This document shows positions 25,231 to 33,461 of a DNA stretch of 64,000 nt, piece by piece. Below the pieces are notes generated by a model. The model made no database searches and had not been told where the DNA came from. It was given only the letters and a program-made list of their open reading frames with translations. A program made the translations under genes and the position numbers. Each line of letters opens with the position of its first letter. Position 1 is the stretch's first letter. This stretch comes from Nonomuraea terrae. GTDB lineage: Bacteria; Actinomycetota; Actinomycetes; Streptosporangiales; Streptosporangiaceae. The stretch is taken from the NCBI RefSeq assembly GCF_004348995.1, contig NZ_SMKQ01000018.1, forward strand, positions 1-64,000, written 5' to 3'.

Positions 25231-25872
25231 TCAGCGTGGTGGATCCGGTTCCGGCCGCCAGAGTGAGTGCTCCCTCATAGCCCACTCCCGTGCGACCGAT
25301 CCGGTGCGCATGCCCCGGCGGGCCTCGGGATCGCCCATGGCCCTGCCGATGTGGCCGGCGAGAACGATGCCGAGGGCGAGGGCCAGCCCGTCGTGTACGA
25401 ACGTCGCCCCGGTGCGCCACCCCAGCGGGATGAGCTGGGCGAACCACATCATCAGCCCGGTACCGAGCATGACGAGCGTGGCACCGGCGACCCAGGCGGC
25501 GAACAGCTTCTGCCCGGCGTTGAACTTGTGCGCGGGACGGGACGCCGGGCGCTTGTCCCGGCGCAGGACCGCGCGCAGCCAGCGGCGGTCGTGCGGGCCG
25601 AAGCGGTTCAGCAGGGTCAGGTCGGCGCGCAGCGCCCGGGAGCCGAGAGCGGCCAGGACGGGGATCGGGAGAGCGAGGCCGGACCACTGGTGCAGGGTGA
25701 CCACGAGGGCACGGCGGCCGACGAGCTGGGCGAGCGCGGGCAGGTTCAGCGAGGCCGCCGTGAGCACGCACACGCCCATCAGCACGGCCGTCGCGCGGTG
25801 GGCCCAGCGCTCGGCCCCGCTGAATCGCCGCAGGCGCGTGGCGGTCTGCGGAGGATCAGGTCGTCGGCTCAT
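25231..25872 (-). CDS. Cytochrome b561/b-type membrane protein, partner of the molybdoenzyme
   Basis: 213 residues from ATG 25872. Four membrane helices with His residues suitable for two b hemes: GAERWAHRATAVLMGVCVLT, VVTLHQWSGLALPIPVLAAL, FNAGQKLFAAWVAGATLVML and FVHDGLALALGIVLAGHIGR. This is the formate-dehydrogenase gamma/Ni-Fe hydrogenase cytochrome b pattern. It overlaps the upstream molybdopterin gene by 17 bp and presumably exchanges electrons between that exported enzyme and the quinone pool, as in YedYZ-like pairs. Confidence 0.87.
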   Translation of the reverse strand: MSRRPDPPQTATRLRRFSGAERWAHRATAVLMGVCVLTAASLNLPALAQLVGRRALVVTLHQWSGLALPIPVLAALGSRALRADLTLLNRFGPHDRRWLRAVLRRDKRPASRPAHKFNAGQKLFAAWVAGATLVMLGTGLMMWFAQLIPLGWRTGATFVHDGLALALGIVLAGHIGRAMGDPEARRGMRTGSVAREWAMREHSLWRPEPDPPR

Positions 25873-26596
25873 CGTCGCGTCCGTTCGATCGGCCCACCCA
25901 GGCGTCGATGTCGTAGCCACGCGCCTCCCAGTAGCCCGGTTCCACGTCCTCCGTGACGGTGATGCCGGAGAGCCACTTGGCGGATTTGTAGAAGTACATG
26001 GGCGCCACATAGAGACGGACGGGGCCGCCGTGGGAGTGACCGAGGTCCTCGTCCCGCATCCGCAGGGCGACCAGGATGTCCGCGCGGCACGCCTGTTCGA
26101 GGGTGAGGCTCTCCGTGTAGGCGCCGTCGAAGCAGGTGAAGCGCACCGCACCGGCCGAGGGGTGCGTCCCCGCGGCGTCCAGCAGCCGGGACAGGCGCAC
26201 CCCTTCGAACGGGGTCCCCGGGACCCGCCACCCGGTGACGCACTGGACGTCGCGCACCATGCGGGTCTGGGGCAGCGCCCTGAGATCGGCCAGGGTGTAC
26301 GTCGCCGGCCGGTCGACCAGGCCGTCAACGGTGAGCCGGTACGTTCCGGCGCCCTTGCGCGGCACGGACGAGGTGATCGAGTAGTAGCGGAAGCCGCCGC
26401 CGTTCGGCAGCAGACCTGTCAAACCGGTCGGGTCCTGCTCGGCGGCAGCACCGAGAAACGCCTCCATGCCGCGCTGCAGCCCGGGAGCGGCGAAGACGCC
26501 GAGCGCGCCCAGCCCGAGCGTGCCGAGGAATATCCGCCGCCCCACGGGAGCGCCCCGCTCCTCGGGCAGTTCAGAGTTCACGTGTTCATCTCCCAC
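25856..26596 (-). CDS. Exported molybdopterin-dependent oxidoreductase (sulfite oxidase/YedY fold)
   Basis: 246 residues. A Tat-like signal (VGRRIFLGTLGLGALGVFAA) precedes the sulfite oxidase-type domain: YRLTVDGLVDRPATYTLADL, the Mo-ligand cysteine in VRDVQCVTGW, GTPFEGVRLSRLLDAAG, SLTLEQACRADILVALRM, HGGPVRLYVAPMYFYKSAKW and EPGYWEARGYDIDAW. It reduces or oxidises small sulfur or nitrogen compounds; YedY repairs methionine sulfoxide, but the substrate here is unknown. Coupled by overlap to the cytochrome gene. Confidence 0.9.
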   Translation of the reverse strand: MGDEHVNSELPEERGAPVGRRIFLGTLGLGALGVFAAPGLQRGMEAFLGAAAEQDPTGLTGLLPNGGGFRYYSITSSVPRKGAGTYRLTVDGLVDRPATYTLADLRALPQTRMVRDVQCVTGWRVPGTPFEGVRLSRLLDAAGTHPSAGAVRFTCFDGAYTESLTLEQACRADILVALRMRDEDLGHSHGGPVRLYVAPMYFYKSAKWLSGITVTEDVEPGYWEARGYDIDAWVGRSNGRDDEPTT

Positions 26597-26629
26597 GGTC
26601 CGGGTCGGGTTTCGACGGTTCCCAAGTGC

Positions 26630-27283
26630 TCAGCGTTGTCCGGCCGGCCCGCTGGAGCGGCACACGGAGCGGGTCGCCACATTGAGCGCCTGGCGATGGA
26701 GCGGGTCCAGCCGTTCCAGCGCCGCCCCCGATCGGATGGCCAGGGCCAGCTGCACCTCACAGGCGACGGGCTTGTCCCGCAGTCGCTCGGTGTTCTTGAG
26801 CTCTTGAAGCAGGTCCGTGGTCAGTCGGTCGAGCCGCACGCGGATCTGGCCGAGGTCGGGGCGTGTCGTGGGCGCTTCCTCCGGGTGAGCGGTCCAGCGA
26901 GCGAACAATCCCTTCTGTACGACCTTGCTGGCGGTGATCTGGTCCCGGAAGAACGCCACCGCCGCGTCCGGGTTCACCCCGGCAGCGTCGGCCTGCTTCT
27001 TGACCTGCTCCAGCACCTGTTCCTCGCGCACAGGGTCTTCGATCGGCGAGGCGGTGCCGAACTTGGACGCCGCCACCTCGTCACTCACGCGAATACGCTC
27101 GATCACAACGTCCGCCAAAGGGCCGAGCCTGCCAATGGACCTGGTCGTCCCGGCTGTGCTGCTCACGGATTCGTTGTTCATCGGGATACGCGTGGCCATG
27201 GCCTGAGGGGCGGTCAATATTGTTGCGGCTCCCAACACTCCAGTGATCACGGCGCAGCGCATCATCCTGTTTCGCAAATTCAA
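26630..27283 (-). CDS. Secreted chorismate mutase (AroQ gamma class)
   Basis: 217 residues with a signal peptide (MMRCAVITGVLGAATILTAPQAMA). The mature all-helical domain has the gamma-class pattern: LGPLADVVIERIRVSDEVAA (active-site Arg), SKFGTASPIEDPVREEQVLE (Lys, Asp and Arg around the substrate), FRDQITASKVVQKGLFARW and the second half with conserved Cys in KPVACEVQLAL. It converts chorismate to prephenate outside the membrane, as in Mycobacterium tuberculosis Rv1885c. The purpose of an exported form is unsettled. Confidence 0.87.
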   Translation of the reverse strand: MNLRNRMMRCAVITGVLGAATILTAPQAMATRIPMNNESVSSTAGTTRSIGRLGPLADVVIERIRVSDEVAASKFGTASPIEDPVREEQVLEQVKKQADAAGVNPDAAVAFFRDQITASKVVQKGLFARWTAHPEEAPTTRPDLGQIRVRLDRLTTDLLQELKNTERLRDKPVACEVQLALAIRSGAALERLDPLHRQALNVATRSVCRSSGPAGQR

Positions 27284-27310
27284 TGGTCCCCCTCGGTTTC
27301 ATGCACAGGT

Positions 27311-28684
27311 TCAGAACCTGACCGGCAAAGGGGTCGCGCGGAAGACGTGGTCCGGGTCGAAACGGCGCTTCAAGGTCAGCAGCCGCTCGGTATTCGGACC
27401 GTAGGCGTGTGCGATCTGTGCGACCTCGTCATCGCCGAGCAGGTTGGGGTAGCCGCCCGGCAGCGCATCGGGCTCGAGAGCGCTGGTCAGGTCGCCGGCC
27501 CAGGCGCGGTGGTCCGCTGCGCGGGTGTCGCCAGGTTCCCACAGGGCGATGATCTCGATCATGAGGTGCGGGTCTCGGTTGCCGAACGCCGTATCCGTCA
27601 CGGGTACTCGTGCTGCGGCTCCGTGCAGGCTGTGCACGGAGACGGCTGAATGAGGCGAGGTCAGGGTGGAGCCCGCGAGACTCAGCACGTCACGCACTCC
27701 CGAGGTCAGTGACGGTACCGAACGAGGGCGGATCTCGACGTGCCGGCCGAAGGGGAACTGCGCGTCGATGGCCGCGAGCATCTCGGGCATGGTGGTGGGG
27801 GCGATCCGGGAGACGAGGGGCGTGCCGAGGGTGTCGAGCCGCGCCAGCGCGCGTTCTCCCGCCGCAGCGTCGTCGCCGCTCCAGGTCGGCGAGAGAAACA
27901 CCACGGGCTTGCCGTCGGGGCCGGACAGGACGCCGAACTGCACGGTCAACTCGTCTGTGCTTTCAGCCAGGAGGTCCGACAACCCGGCCAGTACGGTCCC
28001 GGCCTGGTCCCACGGGAACAGCACCATGCCGGACAGCAGCGTTGGCACGGCATGTAGACGCACGCGCATCGAGGTGACGAGACCGAAGTTCCCGCCGCCG
28101 CCGCGCAGTGCCCAGAACAGGTCCGGCTCCCGTTCGGCGTCGGCAGTGACGACGGAGCCGTCGGCGAGCACCACGTCAGCGGACACCAGGTTGTCCAGGG
28201 CGAGTCCGAAGCGACCACTGAGCGGTCCGTATCCGCCGCCGAGGGTCAGGCCCGCCATGCCCACGGAGCCGGCGGAGCCGGTCGCGGCGGTCAGACCGAA
28301 GGGCTGGGCTGCTCGGACGAGATCGGCGGCCGTGGCCCCACCGGACACCTCGGCGACCTTCGCCACAGGATCCACCGTCACCCCGCGCAGGCCGGAAAGA
28401 TCAATGGTCAGGCCGCCGTCGTTCAGTGACCTACCGGCCCAGTCGTGGCCGCCGCCGCGCACCGCCGGCGGCACCCCGGATTCCCGCGCGGCCAGCACGG
28501 CGGCCTGCGCCTCGGCCGGGTCGGCGCACCGGACGATGACGCCGGGACGGGCGGACACGGCGCCGTTCCAGATGGTTCGGCCGGCGTCGTAGTCCGGCCC
28601 GGTGGTGGCCACTCGTCCCGCGCGGACGATCTGCCGCAGGGTGTCGGTCAGACGGCCGAGTTGCTGGTGTGTCGTCGTGGACAT
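27311..28684 (-). CDS. FAD-linked oxidase with berberine-bridge (BBE) C-terminus
   Basis: 457 residues from ATG 28684 (GAGG 5 bases upstream; the longer frame from 28738 has no site). FAD_binding_4 motifs: PGVIVRCADPAEAQAAVLAA, AVRGGGHDWAGRSLNDGG (a GGGH variant where bicovalent enzymes carry FAD-His), GLTLGGGYGPLSGRFGLALD and ALRGGGGNFGLVTSMRVRL. The C-terminal NLLGDDEVAQIAHAYGPNTE, RLLTLKRRFDPDHVFR is the BBE motif. The usual Cys of the second FAD bond is replaced in LGGGYGPLSG, so only single attachment is expected. Substrate unknown. Confidence 0.9.
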   Translation of the reverse strand: MSTTTHQQLGRLTDTLRQIVRAGRVATTGPDYDAGRTIWNGAVSARPGVIVRCADPAEAQAAVLAARESGVPPAVRGGGHDWAGRSLNDGGLTIDLSGLRGVTVDPVAKVAEVSGGATAADLVRAAQPFGLTAATGSAGSVGMAGLTLGGGYGPLSGRFGLALDNLVSADVVLADGSVVTADAEREPDLFWALRGGGGNFGLVTSMRVRLHAVPTLLSGMVLFPWDQAGTVLAGLSDLLAESTDELTVQFGVLSGPDGKPVVFLSPTWSGDDAAAGERALARLDTLGTPLVSRIAPTTMPEMLAAIDAQFPFGRHVEIRPRSVPSLTSGVRDVLSLAGSTLTSPHSAVSVHSLHGAAARVPVTDTAFGNRDPHLMIEIIALWEPGDTRAADHRAWAGDLTSALEPDALPGGYPNLLGDDEVAQIAHAYGPNTERLLTLKRRFDPDHVFRATPLPVRF

Positions 28685-28768
28685 GGGACCTCTATCTTGA
28701 GGATCTTGACAGAAACGGGTGAGCGGCCACCTCGCCAACCGCTGCCGACCGGCGAGGTGGTGAGCGTT

Positions 28769-29578
28769 TCACCGGGTGCTGCGGGCGGCGTCCTCGATCA
28801 CTTGCGTGACCGTGCCGGGACGGCTGATCATCACAGCGTGGGAGGCGTTGACCTCCTCGGTGTGCGCACCGGCCCGCTCGGACATGAAGCGCTGGACGTC
28901 GGGAGCGATCGCGCGGTCCTGCCGGGTGATCAGGCTCCAGGAGGGAATAGTGCGGAACGCCACCTCCACGCTGCCGTCGGAGACCGCCTTGGTGTTGGCC
29001 GGCCGCTGGACCGCCGCCAGATTGGCGGCTGTGGTCTTGCCGACGTCGCCGGCGAAGACCTCCCTGAAGTGGTCCGGATCGATGGACACCTCCGTACCGT
29101 CCGGGACGGCGGTCGAGACCAGCGGGATGGCCGGTGCGGACTTGGCGGCCAGCTCGCCCACCGTCTCACCCTTCGCAGGGATGAAACCGGCGATGTAGAC
29201 CAGGGCCTTGACATCAGGGTCCGAAGCGGCGGAGTTGGTGATCACGGCACCGCCGTAGGAGTGGCCGACCAGCACCACGGGGCCGTCGATCGTGGACAGG
29301 TAGCTGGAAACGTAGGCCGTGTCGCTGGTGAGCCCCTGCAGGGGATTGGCGATTGCGTGCACCGGATAGCCGTCCTTGCGCAGTCGCTCCATCACCGACG
29401 ACCAGCTGGAGGAATCCGCCCACGCTCCATGGACGAGAACAACGGTCGGCTTCAAGGAGGCGATGACAGAAGACGATCCTTCACTGGCCGCCATCGCCAC
29501 GCCCGGAGTGGTGGTGGCCCCGAGCAGGGCGAGGGCGCCGGCGGCGAGCGCGACGCGACGGGGGATGCGAATTCGCAT
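28769..29578 (-). CDS. Secreted alpha/beta hydrolase
   Basis: 269 residues from ATG 29578. A signal peptide (MRIRIPRRVALAAGALALLG...GVAMAA) precedes the fold: VVLVHGAWADSSSWSSVMER (oxyanion region), nucleophile elbow GHSYGG and a C-terminal catalytic His in VNASHAVMIS. This is the EstC/pyrethroid-hydrolase-like group with HGAWxDxSSW. Its promoter region carries operator copies at 29646 and 29688, shared with the Ohr gene. Confidence 0.88.
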   Translation of the reverse strand: MRIRIPRRVALAAGALALLGATTTPGVAMAASEGSSSVIASLKPTVVLVHGAWADSSSWSSVMERLRKDGYPVHAIANPLQGLTSDTAYVSSYLSTIDGPVVLVGHSYGGAVITNSAASDPDVKALVYIAGFIPAKGETVGELAAKSAPAIPLVSTAVPDGTEVSIDPDHFREVFAGDVGKTTAANLAAVQRPANTKAVSDGSVEVAFRTIPSWSLITRQDRAIAPDVQRFMSERAGAHTEEVNASHAVMISRPGTVTQVIEDAARSTR

Positions 29579-29645
29579 GATGTGGCCTTTCCCTTCGGCA
29601 AGCGGCTGCGACGTTCCCCCTACGGGTGCGCCCACGCACCAAGGG

Positions 29646-29705
29646 AGAACGTTCTGTCTACTATGAGAACATCAACAAAAGCCTAAATCAAGACCGAACG
29701 TTCTA
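29646..29705. promoter_or_regulatory. Two GAACGTTC operators upstream of the secreted hydrolase
   Basis: AGAACGTTCT at 29646-29655 is a perfect 10-bp palindrome; TCAAGACCGAACGTTCTA at 29688-29705 contains the same GAACGTTC core. The 18-bp form recurs exactly at 32323 and 32371. The repeats suggest a regulon controlled by one factor, most simply the TetR encoded at 31346-31800. Confidence 0.75.
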
Positions 29706-29778
29706 TCTCTTCATTGCTGGGTCGAGATGGTGGTGATGGAAGCGACCCTGCGATGGTCGAAACCGCGCGAGCGCGGGA

Positions 29779-30098
29779 TCAGCGCAAGGGGGAGGCGGGG
29801 GTCGGGCTCACGCGAGTGACGACCGTCCTCCCGGGAATCACCAGGCTGGCGACGACCGGCCCGATCTCGTTTGTCCACCGGTCGTGCTGGTAGACGGCCT
29901 CGTACAGGGCGTCACTGTTCGAATCGTCCTCGAACCGGCGCATCCACACATTGGTGTCCTCGTCCTGGTCGTCGACGAAGGAGGCGGTCACGTTCATGCC
30001 CTGTGCGGCCTGGAACGGGATGACCGCCTCTTGCAGGTAGCGGACCCACTCCACGCGGCGTCCGGGCTGGATTGGTAACGGCGGATCTCGTAGTACAT
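29779..30098 (-). CDS. NIPSNAP family protein, interrupted by a one-base deletion
   Basis: From ATG 30098 the product reads MYYEIRRYQ, then needs a frame change (AAA to AA near 30071-30074) to continue IQPGRRVEWVRYLQEAVIPF, NVTASFVDDQDEDTNVWMRR and ALYEAVYQHDRWTNEIGPVV. Restoring one base gives 107 codons, the normal length of a single ferredoxin-like NIPSNAP domain. Function of the family is poorly known. It follows the quinone oxidoreductase gene by 26 bp. Confidence 0.75.
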
Positions 30099-30124
30099 GG
30101 CGTGCTCCGGAGCAGGTGCGAAGG

Positions 30125-31085
30125 TCAGTCGGTGACGGTGAGGACGAGCTTGCCGCGGGTGCGGTTGGTCTCGCCCAGCCGGTGTGCCTCGGCGGCCTCT
30201 TCCAGCGCGAAGGAGGGCTCCACCTCGATCCGGACCTTGCCGGAGTCGACCAGACGGCGATCGTGGTCAGGGCGGCGGAGTCCGGCTCCACCAGGAACGG
30301 GCTGGTGCGCACCCCGGCCTCTCCGGCCACGGCGGACAGACGCTCGGACACACCGCCAGGAACCGCGATGACCAGGCCGCCGGGACGGGTCACCGACACG
30401 GACCGCGCGTCGTTGTCGTCCTGGGCGCCGATCAGGTCGATGACGACGTCGATGTCGCCGGTGACGTCCTCGAACCGCTGCCGGGTGTAGTCGATCGTCT
30501 CGTCCGCGCCCAGTTCCTTGAGCCAGGCGTGCCTCGGTTCTCGGGCGGTCGCCACGACCTCGGCGCCGAGGTGCTTGGCGAACTGCACCGCCAGGTGCCC
30601 GAGGCCGCCGGCCGCCGCGTGCACGAGTACGCGCTGCCCGGCCTTCACCTCGGCGGTGTCGACCAGGGCCTGCCATGCGGTGAGCGCCGCGAGAGGCAGG
30701 GCCGCGGCCTCGATGTGACCGATCGAGGCGGGCTTGCGGGCGAAGTGGCGGGAGGGCGCCGTGACGTACTCGGCGTAGGCACCGGCCGGCCGCGGGAACC
30801 AGGGCATGGTGTAGACCTCGTCGCCGGGCTCGAACGTGGTGACTCCGAAGCCGACCTGCTCCACGACGCCGGAGACGTCCCAGCCCAGGATCAGCGGCAG
30901 CTTCTGCAGCCCGCCATGCCCTGGCCCGCGCGGGTCTTCCAGTCCACCGGGTTGATCCCGGCGGCGTGCAACCGCACCAGCACCTCGGTCGGCAGCGGCT
31001 CGGGCCGGGCGACCGGCTCGGCGGTCAGAACCTCGGGTCCGCCGAATTCCTTGATGGTGACGGCACGCATGGTGTGCTTACTCAT
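30125..31085 (-). CDS. Zinc-free MDR/quinone oxidoreductase, two one-base deletions
   Basis: The start MSKHTMRAVTIKEFGGPEVL, later LVRLHAAGINPVDWKTRAGQ, breaks at 30910-30913 (GGG to GG) and resumes LQKLPLILGWDVSGVVEQVG. NADPH motif VHAAAGGLGHLAVQFAKHLG. A second break at 30250-30254 leads to LVDSGKVRIEVEPSFALEEA and GKLVLTVTD. With both bases restored it is 321 codons and complete. A paralogue of the enzyme at 18595. The start region faces no intact promoter partner, because the upstream TetR is damaged too. Confidence 0.8.
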
Positions 31086-31194
31086 GATTCCTCGCTCAGG
31101 TCTGTTTCAGGTGTTCTCTCGCCGGGCCGAGCCCGGCGAGATCCACTTTGTCGCGTGTTCACGGCGGCGAGTGAGTGGCCTGAAGGACACCTGT

Positions 31195-31349
31195 CGTAAC
31201 ATTCTTGCCCACGGAATGTCCCCGGCCAGCAGGGTCAGCATCGTGAAGACGATCCCGGCCCGCAACCCCGGGTAAGGGCAGTGAATGATGCCGGTCTGCC
31301 CGGCGGTCCCGCGGAAGTCGAAGACGAGCCGGTCGGCTTTCTTGGTCAT
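31195..31349 (-). pseudogene. Hydantoinase B/acetone carboxylase-type fragment
   Basis: The frame reads MTKKADRLVFDFRGTAGQTG, IIHCPYPGLRAGIVFTMLTL, LAGDIPWA. The D-x-L-x-x-D-F-x-G-T-x-x-Q and downstream A-x-x-x-x-x-x-x-L-L-x-x-D-I-P patterns are those of the HyuB family core. The rest of this large protein (over 500 residues) is absent, so it is debris joined to the tail of the TetR gene. Confidence 0.5.
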
Positions 31350-31800
31350 CGCAACCTTGATCGCGTGCAGGCCGCGGACGCGTGAGCGTAGTCGCGGATG
31401 CGACGCACGGTCCTCTGAACCACCTCGTCGTCCTTCTGCGGGCCGACACTGACGGCGACGAGAAGGCGGAGGTAGTCGGGCCGCCGGTCGAGGGAGCTGC
31501 ACGCCGCCGTGAACCACGCTTCGAGGCGCTCGATCGGGGGCAGCTCGTCGTACGAGGACGGGTTGGGGAACAAAGCGTCACTTCGGGAACAAGCTCGGCG
31601 TCCTGGCGGCGCTCCTCGAGCGTACCTTCGAAGAGCTGCATAGTAGATCGAGCTGGGCGGGAGCTTGGACTGCACACACAGGTCCGAGATGGCCATGCTG
31701 TCGTACCCTTTTCGTCGATGAGGGCGCGAGCCGCGTTCAAGATGACCTCACGGCTGCTCAAGCCCGCAGCAGCCGGCGCGGAGCCGGATTCGCTGACCAT
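31346..31800 (-). pseudogene. TetR family regulator, damaged by a 63-bp internal inversion and a frameshift
   Basis: From ATG 31800: LSSREVILNAARALIDEKG, a lost G at 31705-31708, then YDSMAISDLCVQSKLPPSSI and YY. The next 63 bases lie in reverse orientation; read on the plus strand they give HFGNKLGVLAALLERT and FEELH, exactly what should follow. The minus strand then resumes ALFPNPSSYDELPPIERLEA to RRIRDYAHA and a stop at 31346. Repairing both faults gives 152 codons, short for TetR, because the C-terminus runs into hydantoinase-like sequence. Confidence 0.85.
31578..31640. other. 63-bp inverted segment inside tetR
   Basis: Reverse-complementing exactly 31578-31640 restores a continuous minus-strand reading SIYYHFGNKLGVL...EELHALFPNP across both junctions with no base gained or lost. 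The ends are TCACTTC and GAGCTGCA; no long inverted repeat flanks them. The segment spans the end of the DNA-recognition helix and the following helix. Confidence 0.85.
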
Positions 31801-31876
31801 GCGGCCATGATTGATCCGCTCCCGCGCCACTGCCCCAGGCCGGGCTGAGGGGTTCACCTCAGCCCGGCCACCGGTG

Positions 31877-32305
31877 TCACGCGACGGTCGCGTCCACGGT
31901 CACCGGGATGTTGCCGCGGGTCGCGTTGGAGTATGGGCAGATCGCGTGGGCGGCCTCGACGAGCTTGTCCGCCGCTGCCTGCTCCACACCGGACAGTTCG
32001 ACGTGCAGTGCTGCGCTGAGACTGAACCCGCCTTCCAGCGTCGAGTGCACCTGCACCTCGGCGATGACCGCGGAGTCGGTGATCTGGGTCTTCTGCTGTG
32101 CCGCGACGGCCTTGAGCGCCGAGTGGAAGCACGCGGCCCAGCCCGCCGCGAACAACTGCTCGGGGTTGGTCGCGCCACCGGGGCCACCCATTTCCTTCGG
32201 GATCGCCAGGGAGATGTCGAGCAGGCCGTCGTTGGTCCTCGCCTGCCCTCCCGCCCTGCCGTCGCCGGTGGAGGTGGCAATGCCGACGTAAAGAGGTTCG
32301 CTCAT
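31877..32305 (-). CDS. ohr: Organic hydroperoxide resistance protein (Ohr/OsmC family)
   Basis: 142 residues from ATG 32305. MSEPLYVGIATSTGDGRAGG opens the family; the two redox cysteines are in FAAGWAACFHSALKAV and EAAHAICPYSNATRGNI, as in Ohr. It detoxifies organic hydroperoxides, recycled by lipoyl-type dithiols in the cytosol. Unlike most ohr genes it has no MarR/OhrR neighbour; two GAACGTTC operators lie 18 and 66 bp upstream. Confidence 0.93.
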   Translation of the reverse strand: MSEPLYVGIATSTGDGRAGGQARTNDGLLDISLAIPKEMGGPGGATNPEQLFAAGWAACFHSALKAVAAQQKTQITDSAVIAEVQVHSTLEGGFSLSAALHVELSGVEQAAADKLVEAAHAICPYSNATRGNIPVTVDATVA

Positions 32306-32322
32306 GGCAGTACGGCTCCTTA

Positions 32323-32388
32323 TCAAGACCGAACGTTCTACCCACATCATGACGCCAGGCGCTTTCCTCGTCAAGACCGAACGTTCTA
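32323..32388. promoter_or_regulatory. Two copies of the 18-bp TCAAGACCGAACGTTCTA operator
   Basis: Exact copies at 32323-32340 and 32371-32388, 48 bp apart, lie between ohr (minus) and the methyltransferase start (plus). The same 18-mer is at 29688-29705. They would control both divergent genes, and hence tie the split methyltransferase to the TetR regulon. Confidence 0.8.
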
Positions 32389-32445
32389 TCCGCTAACGTC
32401 GTACCAGTGATCTTTGCAAACCCCTCAGACAGGAAAGGTCCGCGC

Positions 32446-32676
32446 ATGTCCGTGACTCCTCTGCCCTCCGTCCTCTCCCTAGATCTGAACGACGATCCGG
32501 CCGCTACCTTGGAAGCCGCGGCCTGGGCGCTGGCGGCACTGATCGCCACCCTGGACGATGCCGCCACGAAGCCACCGGCCGACGTCCTTGCGGCCGACCC
32601 GCAGCGCACCGCCGTACTAGAAGCGGCCGGGCTGGTACAGCGGGACGGGGACAAGCTGGTTCTGCACCCGTCGTAC
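32446..32676 (+). pseudogene. SAM-dependent methyltransferase, N-terminal half (gene split by inversion)
   Basis: ATG 32446 follows AGGAAAGG by 7 bases. The 77 codons read MSVTPLPSVLSLDLNDDPAA, an Ala-rich helical domain with VLEAAGLVQRDGDKLVLHPSY, the dimerising N-terminal domain common in actinobacterial methyltransferases. At GTAC (32673-32676) the sequence switches to the reversed hydrolase gene. The missing 246 codons, including the SAM site, are at 46717-47454 in reverse; joined there, the frame is continuous (HPSYPDGATNRS). Confidence 0.85.
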
Positions 32677-32838
32677 CACCAGGAGGGGCCGCGGCTGCGG
32701 TGCGGGCCGGTAGTGACGCAGCGCCACCCCGTCCGGGCCTCGCACGTCCCGCACGGACGCGAGCTCGGGGCCGCGCGGTCGCCCGGCGGCCCGCCGCCGC
32801 GCGCCTTCCCGCAACTCGACCACATCAGGAACGGTCAC
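32677..32838 (-). pseudogene. Alpha/beta hydrolase (HSL-type esterase), N-terminal part (gene split by inversion)
   Basis: GTG 32838 overlaps the TetR stop (GTGA) with GGAGGAG 9 bases upstream, so it was the second gene of a TetR operon. It reads MTVPDVVELREGARRRAAGR, ASVRDVRGPDGVALRHYRPA and PRPLLVV, the cap and first strand of hormone-sensitive-lipase-like esterases. At 32677 it ends; the rest (LYAHGGAFVMGDL...) is at 47455-48117 on the plus strand, in frame when joined. Confidence 0.85.
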
Positions 32839-33461
32839 GATGGGCGCTCCTCCGGAACGTCGCGGACGCTCATCGGGGGTCTGGCCGTGGGGCGGGGTGC
32901 GGTGATGACGGCGAGGGCGGTGGCCAGGTCGTGGCTGGAGGGGGCACGTCCGGGGTCGACGAGGTACTGCGCCATGACACCGGTCAGCAGCGCCTCGTAG
33001 AAGCCGCCCACCAGCCAGGCGTCGGGATGGTCGGGCCCGAGACCGCCCAGCACGTCGGCCAGGCCGAGACGCACCTGCTCCAGCCCGGCGGCCAGGTGCC
33101 GGCGGACCTCCTCGGCGTGCGCGCTCTGCCCGAGCGCGTCGAACGTGGCGGCCCAGAGGGGACGATGGGTCTCGAACGACTTGATGATCTGAGCCCAGGC
33201 CGTCTCGAACCGCTGCAGCGAGTCGGCGCCGGGATCGACGGGGACGGCCGCCAGCGCCTGCGTCAGCTCCTCTGCCCAATCTCGCGCGGCCTGCGACAGG
33301 GCCTCGTTGAGCAGCGCCTCCTTGGAGCCGAAGTGGTAGCCGACGCAGCCCGCGCCCACACCGCCGGCGGCGTCGGCGATGTCACGCAGGGTGGTGCGGG
33401 CGTAGCCCTTGCTGTACAGGCAACGCTTGGCCCCGTCGATCAGGTCTTCGCGGTTCCCCAT
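32835..33461 (-). CDS. TetR family transcriptional regulator
   Basis: 208 residues. MGNREDLIDGAKRCLYSKGY then TTLRDIADAAGGVGAGCVGY with HFGSKEALLNEALSQAA forms the HTH. The C-terminal TetR_C-11-like domain reads WAQIIKSFETHRPLWAATFD and LVGGFYEALLTGVMAQYLVD. Four bases overlap with the esterase start downstream, so the pair was an operon before the inversion separated the esterase body. Confidence 0.9.
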   Translation of the reverse strand: MGNREDLIDGAKRCLYSKGYARTTLRDIADAAGGVGAGCVGYHFGSKEALLNEALSQAARDWAEELTQALAAVPVDPGADSLQRFETAWAQIIKSFETHRPLWAATFDALGQSAHAEEVRRHLAAGLEQVRLGLADVLGGLGPDHPDAWLVGGFYEALLTGVMAQYLVDPGRAPSSHDLATALAVITAPRPTARPPMSVRDVPEERPS

